Below are positions 7,331 to 12,832 of a stretch of DNA of 12,832 nucleotides, one piece after another; within the stretch, counting starts at the first letter, position 1, and every line of letters begins with the position of its first letter. Origin of the DNA: Bacteroidota bacterium. GTDB taxonomy: Bacteria > Bacteroidota > Bacteroidia > NS11-12g > UBA955. A program made the translations under genes and the position numbers. The notes beneath the pieces are model-generated. The model had not been told where the DNA came from, made no database searches, and saw only the letters and a list, made by a program, of their open reading frames with translations. The DNA lies in contig JAIYBO010000243.1 in NCBI GenBank assembly GCA_027488495.1, forward strand, positions 1 through 12,832, given 5' to 3'.

Positions 7331-8575
7331 TTATAGAAGAGGAGGCCCGGCTGATGCTGGGCCTCTTCTTTTTTGAATCCACATCAAACTTAGTATCAGT
7401 CCAAGTAAAAATGCCGTGCCACTTACGGCAAAAATACCAATGTAATTCCATCCCAATCCTTCAATGAAATGGTTTGCAGTGAGTCCGCCAATGATGATAC
7501 CCATTTCCAAGCTCATAAAAAGCATCGCCATGGCCCTTCCTCGGTGCTGTGCATCTGCCGTGTCGCTGGCCCAAGCAAATAAACTGGGGGCATTAAAGCC
7601 TTGTCCGATGCCGTAAAAAACTGCCGCAGCGCCAAACCACACCAAGCCAGGGATTTTGCAATCCAAACAATTCATTGTGTTTCTGTGGTCCAGAGCGATG
7701 GCCATGTAAATCAAAATCGCCATGGAAAGCACTTGCGCAAATGTACCGATGGCCGTGCTCCAAGCCCTGCCTACTTTGTCGCTAATGCGGCCACTTACCA
7801 ATCGAAATAAGAGCGATATGCCAATGTAAATACTCAAAAATAGCCCTTTGTTTGTGTAGCCCAATGCGAGAGTAAAATCCGACATCACCGTGAGGATGGA
7901 GCCCAAGGATACGCAAACCAATAGCATGATGGCGCTGGGTTTCCAGGCGGGCCAAAAGAACAAATTGCTCAATCTGAATTGGAATTCTTTTTTTTCGGCG
8001 GGTTTTCGGGTTTCCGGCAAGCTCATGAAAAGCATCCAAGCAGTGGCTGCCAATGCGGCGCTGATGTAATACATCCAATCAATGCCCCAATGCAAGGCGA
8101 TCAGTGCTCCCAAAGCGTATCCAACGGTTGTGCCGAGGTTGTTGAACATCCCCTGCCATCCCATGGCCCTGCCGCGATGCGATTCTTGAACGATATCGGC
8201 CGTAAAAGCAGTGAATCCAGTGGGTGTAAACCCCGTAGAGAATCCATGTATCGCCCGAACAACCAAAAATCCTGTTACGGTGCTTACCCAAGGATAAAAA
8301 CAGCCGGCCACGATGCAAAACAAACACCCGCCAATCATGGCCCATTTCCGACCCAAATTGTCGGTAATCCAACCGCTGAAAGGTCTTGCAATCAAAGCGC
8401 TGATAGAAAACGCAGGAATGATCCAACCCACATAATCGGCGCCACCGCGGGCACGCAATTCGGTTGACAATTCTGGCAGGATTAAATTGAAAGAGAAGAA
8501 AAAGCTCATCGCCCCCAAACACATCACCCAGAACGATTTGGGATATTTGTATTTTGAGCTATTGGCCGCGGTCAT
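7331..8575 (-). CDS. Major facilitator superfamily transporter
   Basis: A 414-residue inner-membrane transporter with about 12 hydrophobic segments in two halves. The MFS loop motif appears after helix 2 as SGWITDNLGRKWAMIGG (about 67-83) and again in the second half as SGRISDKVGRAWS. The long central loop (RKPAEKKEFQFR) separates the halves. The ARPFSGW and GFSTGFTPTGFTAFTADI stretches suggest a drug/metabolite-exporter-like group, but the substrate cannot be read. The start codon overlaps the nadE stop (ATGA), so translation is probably coupled. The last 15 codons are read through DNA that forms the terminator of the convergent gene. The C-terminal tail is Gly/Pro-rich and probably cytoplasmic. 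Start choice: the ATG at 8575 leaves a short hydrophilic N-terminus before helix 1, as expected. Confidence 0.85.
   Translation of the reverse strand: MTAANSSKYKYPKSFWVMCLGAMSFFFSFNLILPELSTELRARGGADYVGWIIPAFSISALIARPFSGWITDNLGRKWAMIGGCLFCIVAGCFYPWVSTVTGFLVVRAIHGFSTGFTPTGFTAFTADIVQESHRGRAMGWQGMFNNLGTTVGYALGALIALHWGIDWMYYISAALAATAWMLFMSLPETRKPAEKKEFQFRLSNLFFWPAWKPSAIMLLVCVSLGSILTVMSDFTLALGYTNKGLFLSIYIGISLLFRLVSGRISDKVGRAWSTAIGTFAQVLSMAILIYMAIALDHRNTMNCLDCKIPGLVWFGAAAVFYGIGQGFNAPSLFAWASDTADAQHRGRAMAMLFMSLEMGIIIGGLTANHFIEGLGWNYIGIFAVSGTAFLLGLILSLMWIQKRRGPASAGPPLL
7336..7374 (+). terminator. Rho-independent terminator inside the end of the convergent MFS gene
   Basis: GAAGA (7336-7340), a GGA bulge, GGCCC and GGC are paired with GCT, GGGCC and TCTTC (7356-7368) around a TGAT loop. 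Six T residues follow at 7369-7374. The stem has 13 pairs, one of them G-T. The T tract is on the plus strand, so the signal ends the transcript of the 6728-7315 gene. On the minus strand the hairpin is followed by ATAACTAACC, which has no T run. The whole element lies within MFS codons for KKRRGPASAGPPLL and its neighbours. Confidence 0.82.
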
Positions 8576-10218
8576 CGGTTGGGATACTTCGCTACCAAGG
8601 GCATCAATCGGCCTTTGCCAAAGGCTTTGTTACTCACTCTCAAGATGGGAGGCGCTTGATATCGCTTGTATTCACTGGCATTTACCAAGGCAACCACTTT
8701 GTTCACCACCGTTTGGTCATAACCCATGGTAATCAATTCTTCTATGCCTTTTTTCTCTTCGATGTAGTGCTTGAGCAGTTCGTCCAAAACATCGTAATCG
8801 GGCAAAGAATCTGCATCCTTTTGTCCAGGCCTTAACTCGGCAGATGGGGCCTTTTCGATGATGTTCACTGGGATGATTTCTTCATGGCGGTTGATATATC
8901 GCGCCAAAGCATACACCTGATTTTTGTATACATCGCCAATTACACTGATCGCACCGCACAAATCGCCGTACAAGGTGCTGTAACCAACGCTCAACTCACT
9001 TTTGTTGCTGGTATTCAATAAAATATAGCCCAATTTGTTGCTGATGGCCATGAGCAATACGGCCCGGGAACGCGCTTGCAAATTTTCTTCGGCCAAATTG
9101 AAAGGCTTGCCCTGAAAAACGGGGGATAAGGCTTCCATGTATCCATCATACAAAGATTTGATGGGGATGGTGATGGCTTCATTGCCCAAATTTGCGCTCA
9201 ATTTTTCTGCATCGGAAACGCTGTGATCGCTGCTGAACATCGATGGCATCAAAACAGGATGCACGCAATCGCCGCCCAAAGCAGCACTGGCCAAGGCTTG
9301 CACCACGGCGCTGTCTATTCCACCCGATGAGCCCAAAATGGCATGGGTGAAGCCCATCTTCGAAAAGTAATCTTTGATGCCAAAAACCAACGCTTTATAC
9401 AATTGCGCGGTATCATCGGTGTCTAATGGGACCGATTTGCCCACTGAGAATTTGCCATCCACAAAATCGGCGTACACCACGGTTTCCTCGAAACTGGGTG
9501 CTTGTATCACGACTTCGCCATTGCCATTCACCGCCCTGCTGGAGCCGTCGAACAACAATTCTGTGTGAACGCCTACTTGGTTGACATACAAAACGGGTAA
9601 ATCAAATCTCGCTGCTTGTCCGCCAAAAACCCGGTTTCTCAGCGATTGCTTGCCGATGTGAAAGGGCGATGCAGAGGGGTTTATGATGAGGTGGGCCCCC
9701 AATTCTTTGAGCGCTTGCCCAGGACTCACGGGGTACTCAAAATCGTTGTATACATCCCACAGATCTTCACAAATGGCGATGCCAATGTTCACGCCTTTAT
9801 ATTCAATGATTTGTGAGGTGGTTTCGGGTTGGAAATATCGGTGTTCGTTGAAAACGTCGTAGGTGGGTAGGAGGGTTTTGGCTACGATGTGTTGGATTTT
9901 GCCGTTGTACATGAAGCAAGCGGCATTTTGCAGTAAGCGACCTTTCCCTGGGTTGCGAATCACACCACCCACAATTGCGGCGATGCCGTCACAAGCCCTG
10001 GCGATGGCCTCCAATGCGTGCTCGCATTTCTCAATGAATGAAGGGTAATCCAACAGATCGTCTGGCATGTAGCCACAAACGCTCAATTCAGAAAATACCA
10101 CCAAATCAACTTTGTCTTGCTTGGCTTGAAACAAAACATCCGCCATTTTGGCTGTGTTCGACTCAAAATCGCCAATGGTAAAATTGAGTTGGGCCAGTGC
10201 GATTTTTAACCCCGACAT
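8572..10218 (-). CDS. nadE: Glutamine-dependent NAD(+) synthetase
   Basis: Two-domain cytosolic enzyme of 548 residues that amidates nicotinic acid adenine dinucleotide to NAD+ with ATP, taking ammonia from glutamine. The N-terminal nitrilase-fold amidase (about 1-260) shows its Glu-Lys-Cys triad: E44 in FSELSVCGY, K114 in AKTLLPTYDVF and C150 in AICEDLW. The C-terminal synthetase has the ATP pyrophosphatase loop SSGGIDSA (298-304 region). It also has the substrate-binding stretch NTSNKSELSVGYSTLYGD and the region of GAISVIGDVYKNQVYALARY. Length matches the one-piece two-domain type. The gene follows the barrel gene after only 6 bases and overlaps the MFS gene by ATGA, so it is the middle gene of a probable three-gene operon. 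No odd residues were seen. Confidence 0.96.
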   Translation of the reverse strand: MSGLKIALAQLNFTIGDFESNTAKMADVLFQAKQDKVDLVVFSELSVCGYMPDDLLDYPSFIEKCEHALEAIARACDGIAAIVGGVIRNPGKGRLLQNAACFMYNGKIQHIVAKTLLPTYDVFNEHRYFQPETTSQIIEYKGVNIGIAICEDLWDVYNDFEYPVSPGQALKELGAHLIINPSASPFHIGKQSLRNRVFGGQAARFDLPVLYVNQVGVHTELLFDGSSRAVNGNGEVVIQAPSFEETVVYADFVDGKFSVGKSVPLDTDDTAQLYKALVFGIKDYFSKMGFTHAILGSSGGIDSAVVQALASAALGGDCVHPVLMPSMFSSDHSVSDAEKLSANLGNEAITIPIKSLYDGYMEALSPVFQGKPFNLAEENLQARSRAVLLMAISNKLGYILLNTSNKSELSVGYSTLYGDLCGAISVIGDVYKNQVYALARYINRHEEIIPVNIIEKAPSAELRPGQKDADSLPDYDVLDELLKHYIEEKKGIEELITMGYDQTVVNKVVALVNASEYKRYQAPPILRVSNKAFGKGRLMPLVAKYPNR

Positions 10219-10224
10219 GCTGGA

Positions 10225-11052
10225 TTAGAAAAGAATACCAGCAGACAATCCGATCATATTGGAACGACCGGAAACACGGGTGTCTTTAAAGAAGTCAGAA
10301 ATGCTGTTATCGAAACGCAATCCGGCATGAAACATGGTAGATCCAGTTAATTTGTATTCAATGCCTGCGCCAATCACCACTGGGAAACGAACGGTATTGA
10401 TGTTGTCTGAAAAATCGTACTCTGTTTCACCCGATGGGCTGCCTACGATTTGCGTTCCGCTGAACTGATACACATTGTCGTCTGTGTTGTTGGGATCGTG
10501 GAAGGAAATGCCCTTGTTGGTTGGGTAGATGGGGTCTGAATCCAATGTGGTTGTGCTCAACTTCTTTTTCATAGCGAATGAGGGCGCAACGCCAAACTGG
10601 AAGTAGTATTTCATGTTGCCAATTTCATCCGTTTTCATTTTAACGGTCAACGGAATCTGCAAGTATTGGATGTTGTATTTGAAATCCACTTTGCCATTGG
10701 GGTATTTGTAAATGGAATCGCGTGTGCCGCCAGTAGGCAATGCAATGGTAACTTTGTTGCGCAATTCAGAGTTGCTTTTCACATTTACAGGTATGGTGGA
10801 AACTGAAAGTTCGGTGCCCATCCAATAGTTGGTGCTTTTGAACATGGCAAAATCCGCAGTTACGCCATAGGAAAATCCCAATCCCAAACCGTCGTTGCTC
10901 ATCGGGCCTTCCTGGATGTTCATCCAAGAAAAATTGGGGCTTACTCTCACGCCCATTTTCACAGAAGGCGCTGTTTGTGCCTTCAAATTTGTGATTCCCG
11001 CAAAAAGCAAGATAGCAGCAATGCCAAAAGAAGTGTTTCTTTGTAGTTTCAT
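10225..11052 (-). CDS. PorT-family outer-membrane beta-barrel protein
   Basis: From the ATG at 11052 the protein has 275 residues. It starts with a signal peptide MKLQRNTSFGIAAILLFAGI, with likely cleavage after LKA near residue 25. The mature part has alternating polar and hydrophobic strands and opens with VKMGVRVSPNFSWM. It ends in SAGILF with a terminal aromatic residue, as barrels inserted by BAM do. Strand-like segments YLQIPLTVKMK, YYFQFGVAPSFAMKKKL and PVVIGAGIEYKLTGSTMFHAGLRFD fit the OMP_b-brl_2 (PorT/porin-like) group. The frame extends to an ATG at 11100, but that would put 16 extra residues before the signal peptide and overlap the divergent gene. This group is broad, so a true type IX secretion role is not shown. 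It is the first gene of the probable operon with nadE. Confidence 0.75.
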   Translation of the reverse strand: MKLQRNTSFGIAAILLFAGITNLKAQTAPSVKMGVRVSPNFSWMNIQEGPMSNDGLGLGFSYGVTADFAMFKSTNYWMGTELSVSTIPVNVKSNSELRNKVTIALPTGGTRDSIYKYPNGKVDFKYNIQYLQIPLTVKMKTDEIGNMKYYFQFGVAPSFAMKKKLSTTTLDSDPIYPTNKGISFHDPNNTDDNVYQFSGTQIVGSPSGETEYDFSDNINTVRFPVVIGAGIEYKLTGSTMFHAGLRFDNSISDFFKDTRVSGRSNMIGLSAGILF

Positions 11053-11059
11053 ACGTTTT

Positions 11060-12118
11060 ATGCAAAAAAACAACAATCGTTCCATACTGTTCAACTTCAT
11101 TTATCCCCTTTTGTTGGTGATTCTATTTTCTTGTACACAACAAAAGCAATCGGCCCCAGTTTCTTTGGGCTACAACGATTTTGTTTCCTCCTTGGATTCA
11201 ATCAGGCAGCGGGGATGCACGGCCAAAGACATCGATGAAATGCGCAAAAAGCACGGCAGATTTTTTTCTCTGTGGATGTATGAAGTGATGGATTTTGGTA
11301 GGTTCGGTCCCATTTCCGATACAGCGCGGGCGCAATACTTGCAATATTGGTTGATGCAGAACCAGCCGGTGTTTGGCGTGGTGAAAGCCCATTATGCCAA
11401 GACCACGCAGTGGAAAACCGATTTGGAACAGGCCTGGGGCAATTTGCAAACCGCAATTCCAAGTACGCCCAATGCGCAGATTTACAGTTACTTGTCGCAG
11501 TTTAGTAATTACAACACGTTCGTAGATACGGTGATCAATGATCGCACAAAAAAGCAAGAAGTGATCTTGGCCTACAGCCAGGAAATGTTTCTAAACGATA
11601 CTTTTCCGGCTTACGCGATGTTGGAAATGCCCCCATTTTTCAATCGTTACAACGGCAGCGATCAAATAGCATCACAGCTGATTTGGAATTATTTGAAAAT
11701 GCATTTCGAAGCCACACACAACAGAACGTCTATGCTGGATGAAATGGTGTTTCAAGGCAAATTGTGGTACAGTGTGTTGCAACTGTTTCCAAAAAGAAAT
11801 CCATGGGAGTTGTTGGGCTACGAAAAAGCAGAGTGGGAATGGATGATGCGCGAAGAAGGTCAAATTTGGAAGCATTACCTCGATAAACAAATACTCTTTA
11901 GCACCAAGTTCAATGATTACAAAAGGTATTTCGCCTTTGGCAACAAAACCTTCGGCGGCGGCGTTCCCGAAGACTGTCCACCGTTGATTGGCAATTTCAT
12001 TGGCTTGCGCATCGCCCAGTCATATGCCGAAAAAAACAAGGCGGGCTTGGAGCAAATTTGGCAAGTGAATAAGTCCAATGCGTTTTTACAAGCGTCAACC
12101 TACAACCCAATCAAGTAA
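11060..12118 (+). CDS. gldB: GldB-family gliding-associated lipoprotein
   Basis: A 352-residue predicted lipoprotein: N-terminal MQKNNNRSILFNFIYPLLLV, then the lipobox LFSC with the lipidated C25. The rest matches the order of conserved features I know in GldB (required for gliding in Flavobacterium johnsoniae). These are FFSLWMYEVMDFG near 70-85, YSQEMFLNDTFPAY, and a helical stretch ending in QGKLWYSVLQLFP. Next come EEGQIWKHYLDKQILFST and the C-terminal IGNFIGLRIAQSYAE followed by ASTYNP. The neighbouring DUF2268-type predicted proteases have HExxH; I see no such motif here. The frame is open upstream to 10895, but the lipobox fixes the start at 11060. GldB homologs also occur in non-gliding Bacteroidota, so motility is not implied. 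The gldC partner gene is not adjacent; a thioesterase gene follows after 34 bases. Confidence 0.78.
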   Translation: MQKNNNRSILFNFIYPLLLVILFSCTQQKQSAPVSLGYNDFVSSLDSIRQRGCTAKDIDEMRKKHGRFFSLWMYEVMDFGRFGPISDTARAQYLQYWLMQNQPVFGVVKAHYAKTTQWKTDLEQAWGNLQTAIPSTPNAQIYSYLSQFSNYNTFVDTVINDRTKKQEVILAYSQEMFLNDTFPAYAMLEMPPFFNRYNGSDQIASQLIWNYLKMHFEATHNRTSMLDEMVFQGKLWYSVLQLFPKRNPWELLGYEKAEWEWMMREEGQIWKHYLDKQILFSTKFNDYKRYFAFGNKTFGGGVPEDCPPLIGNFIGLRIAQSYAEKNKAGLEQIWQVNKSNAFLQASTYNPIK

Positions 12119-12123
12119 TTTTG
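12116..12123 (+). promoter_or_regulatory. Candidate -7 promoter box before the thioesterase gene
   Basis: TAATTTTG fully matches TAnnTTTG and includes the TAA stop codon of the GldB-family gene. The implied RNA start near 12130 would leave about 23 leader bases before the ATG at 12153. No TTG was found at the expected -33 distance, so this could be chance. A weak AGGAA at 12133-12137 lies 15 bases from the start codon. Confidence 0.28.
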
Positions 12124-12152
12124 CATTTTTACAGGAAACCATAACAAATAGC

Positions 12153-12620
12153 ATGAATCAAGAGTTAAAGGCATACATGGACACCCGATTGCGGGAAAAT
12201 CAATTCATTCAATTCATTGGATTGAAGCTCACACACATCGATAAGCACGTGGCAGAGATGGAGTTGAATTTGTTGGAGCACCACATGCAACATACCGGGT
12301 TTACCCATGGAGGCGTTACAGCGACAATTTGCGATGTAACCACTGGGATTGCCGCCTATACCGCCGCTTATAATGGCACAGAGACTTCCAAAAACGTAGT
12401 CACTGTTGACCTGAAAGTATCGTACATCAATCCTTCCACCGCCCCCAAAATTCGATCTACTGGAAAGGTTGTGAAGGCCGGACAGAATTTGATTTTTTGT
12501 GAAGGACATGTTTTTGATGTGTTTCCCAATGGCGATGAGAAATTGGTAGCCACTTGCGTGAGCATCATGGCAGCCGTGGATATTCCGTTGAAGTCAACGG
12601 TGAAAAATAACGATGTATGA
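12153..12620 (+). CDS. PaaI-family hotdog-fold thioesterase
   Basis: A 155-residue soluble protein of the PaaI/YbgC-like hotdog superfamily, which hydrolyses acyl-CoA thioesters. The signature HTGFTHGGVTATICDVTTG (residues 47-65) carries the HGG motif on the central helix and the acidic D61 at the position of the catalytic Asp. Strands KNVVTVDLKVSYINP (80-94), KIRSTGKVVKAG and LVATCVSIMAA complete the fold. The open frame reaches upstream to 12078, within the GldB-family gene, but the family N-terminus begins at MNQELKAYM, so the ATG at 12153 is used. Residues 17-22 are a perfect tandem duplication (QFIQFI, bases 12201-12218). The acyl substrate cannot be read. The stop overlaps the next gene's start by ATGA, and the gap to the GldB-family gene is 34 bases. 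Confidence 0.85.
   Translation: MNQELKAYMDTRLRENQFIQFIGLKLTHIDKHVAEMELNLLEHHMQHTGFTHGGVTATICDVTTGIAAYTAAYNGTETSKNVVTVDLKVSYINPSTAPKIRSTGKVVKAGQNLIFCEGHVFDVFPNGDEKLVATCVSIMAAVDIPLKSTVKNNDV
12201..12218 (+). repeat. Perfect 9-base tandem duplication
   Basis: CAATTCATT occurs twice in direct succession, in frame, encoding QFI-QFI within the N-terminal helix of the thioesterase. It keeps the reading frame and the amphipathic pattern, so it is probably neutral. Confidence 0.9.
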
Positions 12621-12832
12621 GCACGAAATACAGAGACATTCTATACAATAACTATCACACCAACCAAAGTGGTAGGGCGTCTTTGACCGATGCCAAATCG
12701 TTGTTTGAGCGTGAGAAAAAGCAGTTTGAGCGCGAGATTTTGCCCAAGTTGGCCGGGGTGTCGAAAAGTGCACGCATCTTCTGTTTGGGTTGTGGTCGTG
12801 GTAGTTTGTTGATGGCCTTGAACCAGGCTGGG
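12617..12832 (+). CDS. Class I SAM-dependent methyltransferase (N-terminal part, cut by window edge)
   Basis: From the ATG at 12617 the frame stays open to the window end, giving 72 residues. A polar, charged N-terminal region (YRDILYNNYHTNQSG, then KSLFEREKKQFEREILPKLAG) precedes RIFCLGCGRGSLLMALNQAG. This matches motif I of Rossmann-fold methyltransferases (usually D/E-x-GCGxG), here with Cys before the Leu-Gly. The N-terminal region resembles methyltransferases associated with cell-surface polysaccharide clusters, but without the remainder the substrate is open. The ATG overlaps the thioesterase TGA in ATGA, implying translational coupling. This gene is not in a complete frame within the window, so its length is unknown. 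Confidence 0.8.
   Translation, partial: MSTKYRDILYNNYHTNQSGRASLTDAKSLFEREKKQFEREILPKLAGVSKSARIFCLGCGRGSLLMALNQAG

Noticed and set aside
10895..11059. N-terminal extension of the GldB-family frame
   Set aside because: The extra codons are antisense to the barrel gene, and the lipoprotein signal with LFSC places the true start at 11060.
1..12832. Defence island, mobile element, CRISPR array or biosynthetic cluster
   Set aside because: I looked on both strands for transposases, integrases, nucleases, direct-repeat arrays and carrier-protein synthases and saw none. All genes fit housekeeping or envelope families.

Overview
The window looks like an ordinary chromosomal segment of a Bacteroidota bacterium, with base composition moderate by eye. 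Supporting signs are a GldB-family gliding-associated lipoprotein, a PorT/OMP_b-brl_2-type outer-membrane barrel, a Bacteroidota-type START-like domain protein and a Bacteroidota-type arginase. Several start regions also carry matches to the phylum's unusual sigma-A promoter (-33 TTG, -7 TAnnTTTG), while Shine-Dalgarno sequences are mostly absent. Twelve protein genes fill the window with very short spacers. The longest gene-free stretch is about 80 bases, so no large non-coding region exists. I saw no tRNA, rRNA, insertion sequence, CRISPR array or prophage signature.

Layout. Bases 1-566 (minus) hold the N-terminal 188 residues of an arginase whose 3' end lies outside the window. Bases 624-2952 (minus) hold two overlapping genes: a PAP2-type lipid phosphatase followed by an ArnT-like GT39 glycosyltransferase. 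Bases 3013-3420 (plus) encode a START-like domain protein. It converges, with a 23-base gap, on an M20 family metallo-amidohydrolase (3444-4637, minus). That gene diverges from dnaG (4720-6666, plus), with candidate promoter elements of the two genes overlapping. Next is a small exported glucosaminidase-like protein (6728-7315, plus). Its terminator hairpin lies inside the last codons of the convergent MFS transporter gene.

Bases 7331-11052 (minus) form a compact three-gene unit: outer-membrane barrel, then glutamine-dependent NAD synthetase nadE, then the MFS transporter. The gaps are 6 bases and an ATGA overlap. Seven bases from the barrel's start codon, a GldB-family lipoprotein gene begins on the plus strand (11060-12118). 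It is followed by a PaaI-type hotdog thioesterase (12153-12620) and, through another ATGA overlap, by a class I SAM methyltransferase cut by the window edge.

How they work together. Most are housekeeping genes (DNA priming, NAD synthesis, arginine and amide catabolism) or envelope genes (lipid-linked sugar transfer, lipid phosphatase, murein hydrolase-like protein, outer-membrane barrel, gliding-type lipoprotein). I found no convincing undescribed multi-gene system. The points most worth checking concern gene architecture: the overlapping divergent promoters at dnaG/M20, the terminator inside the MFS coding end, the 7-base divergent start region at the barrel and gldB-like genes, and the translationally coupled pairs PAP2/GT39, nadE/MFS and thioesterase/methyltransferase.
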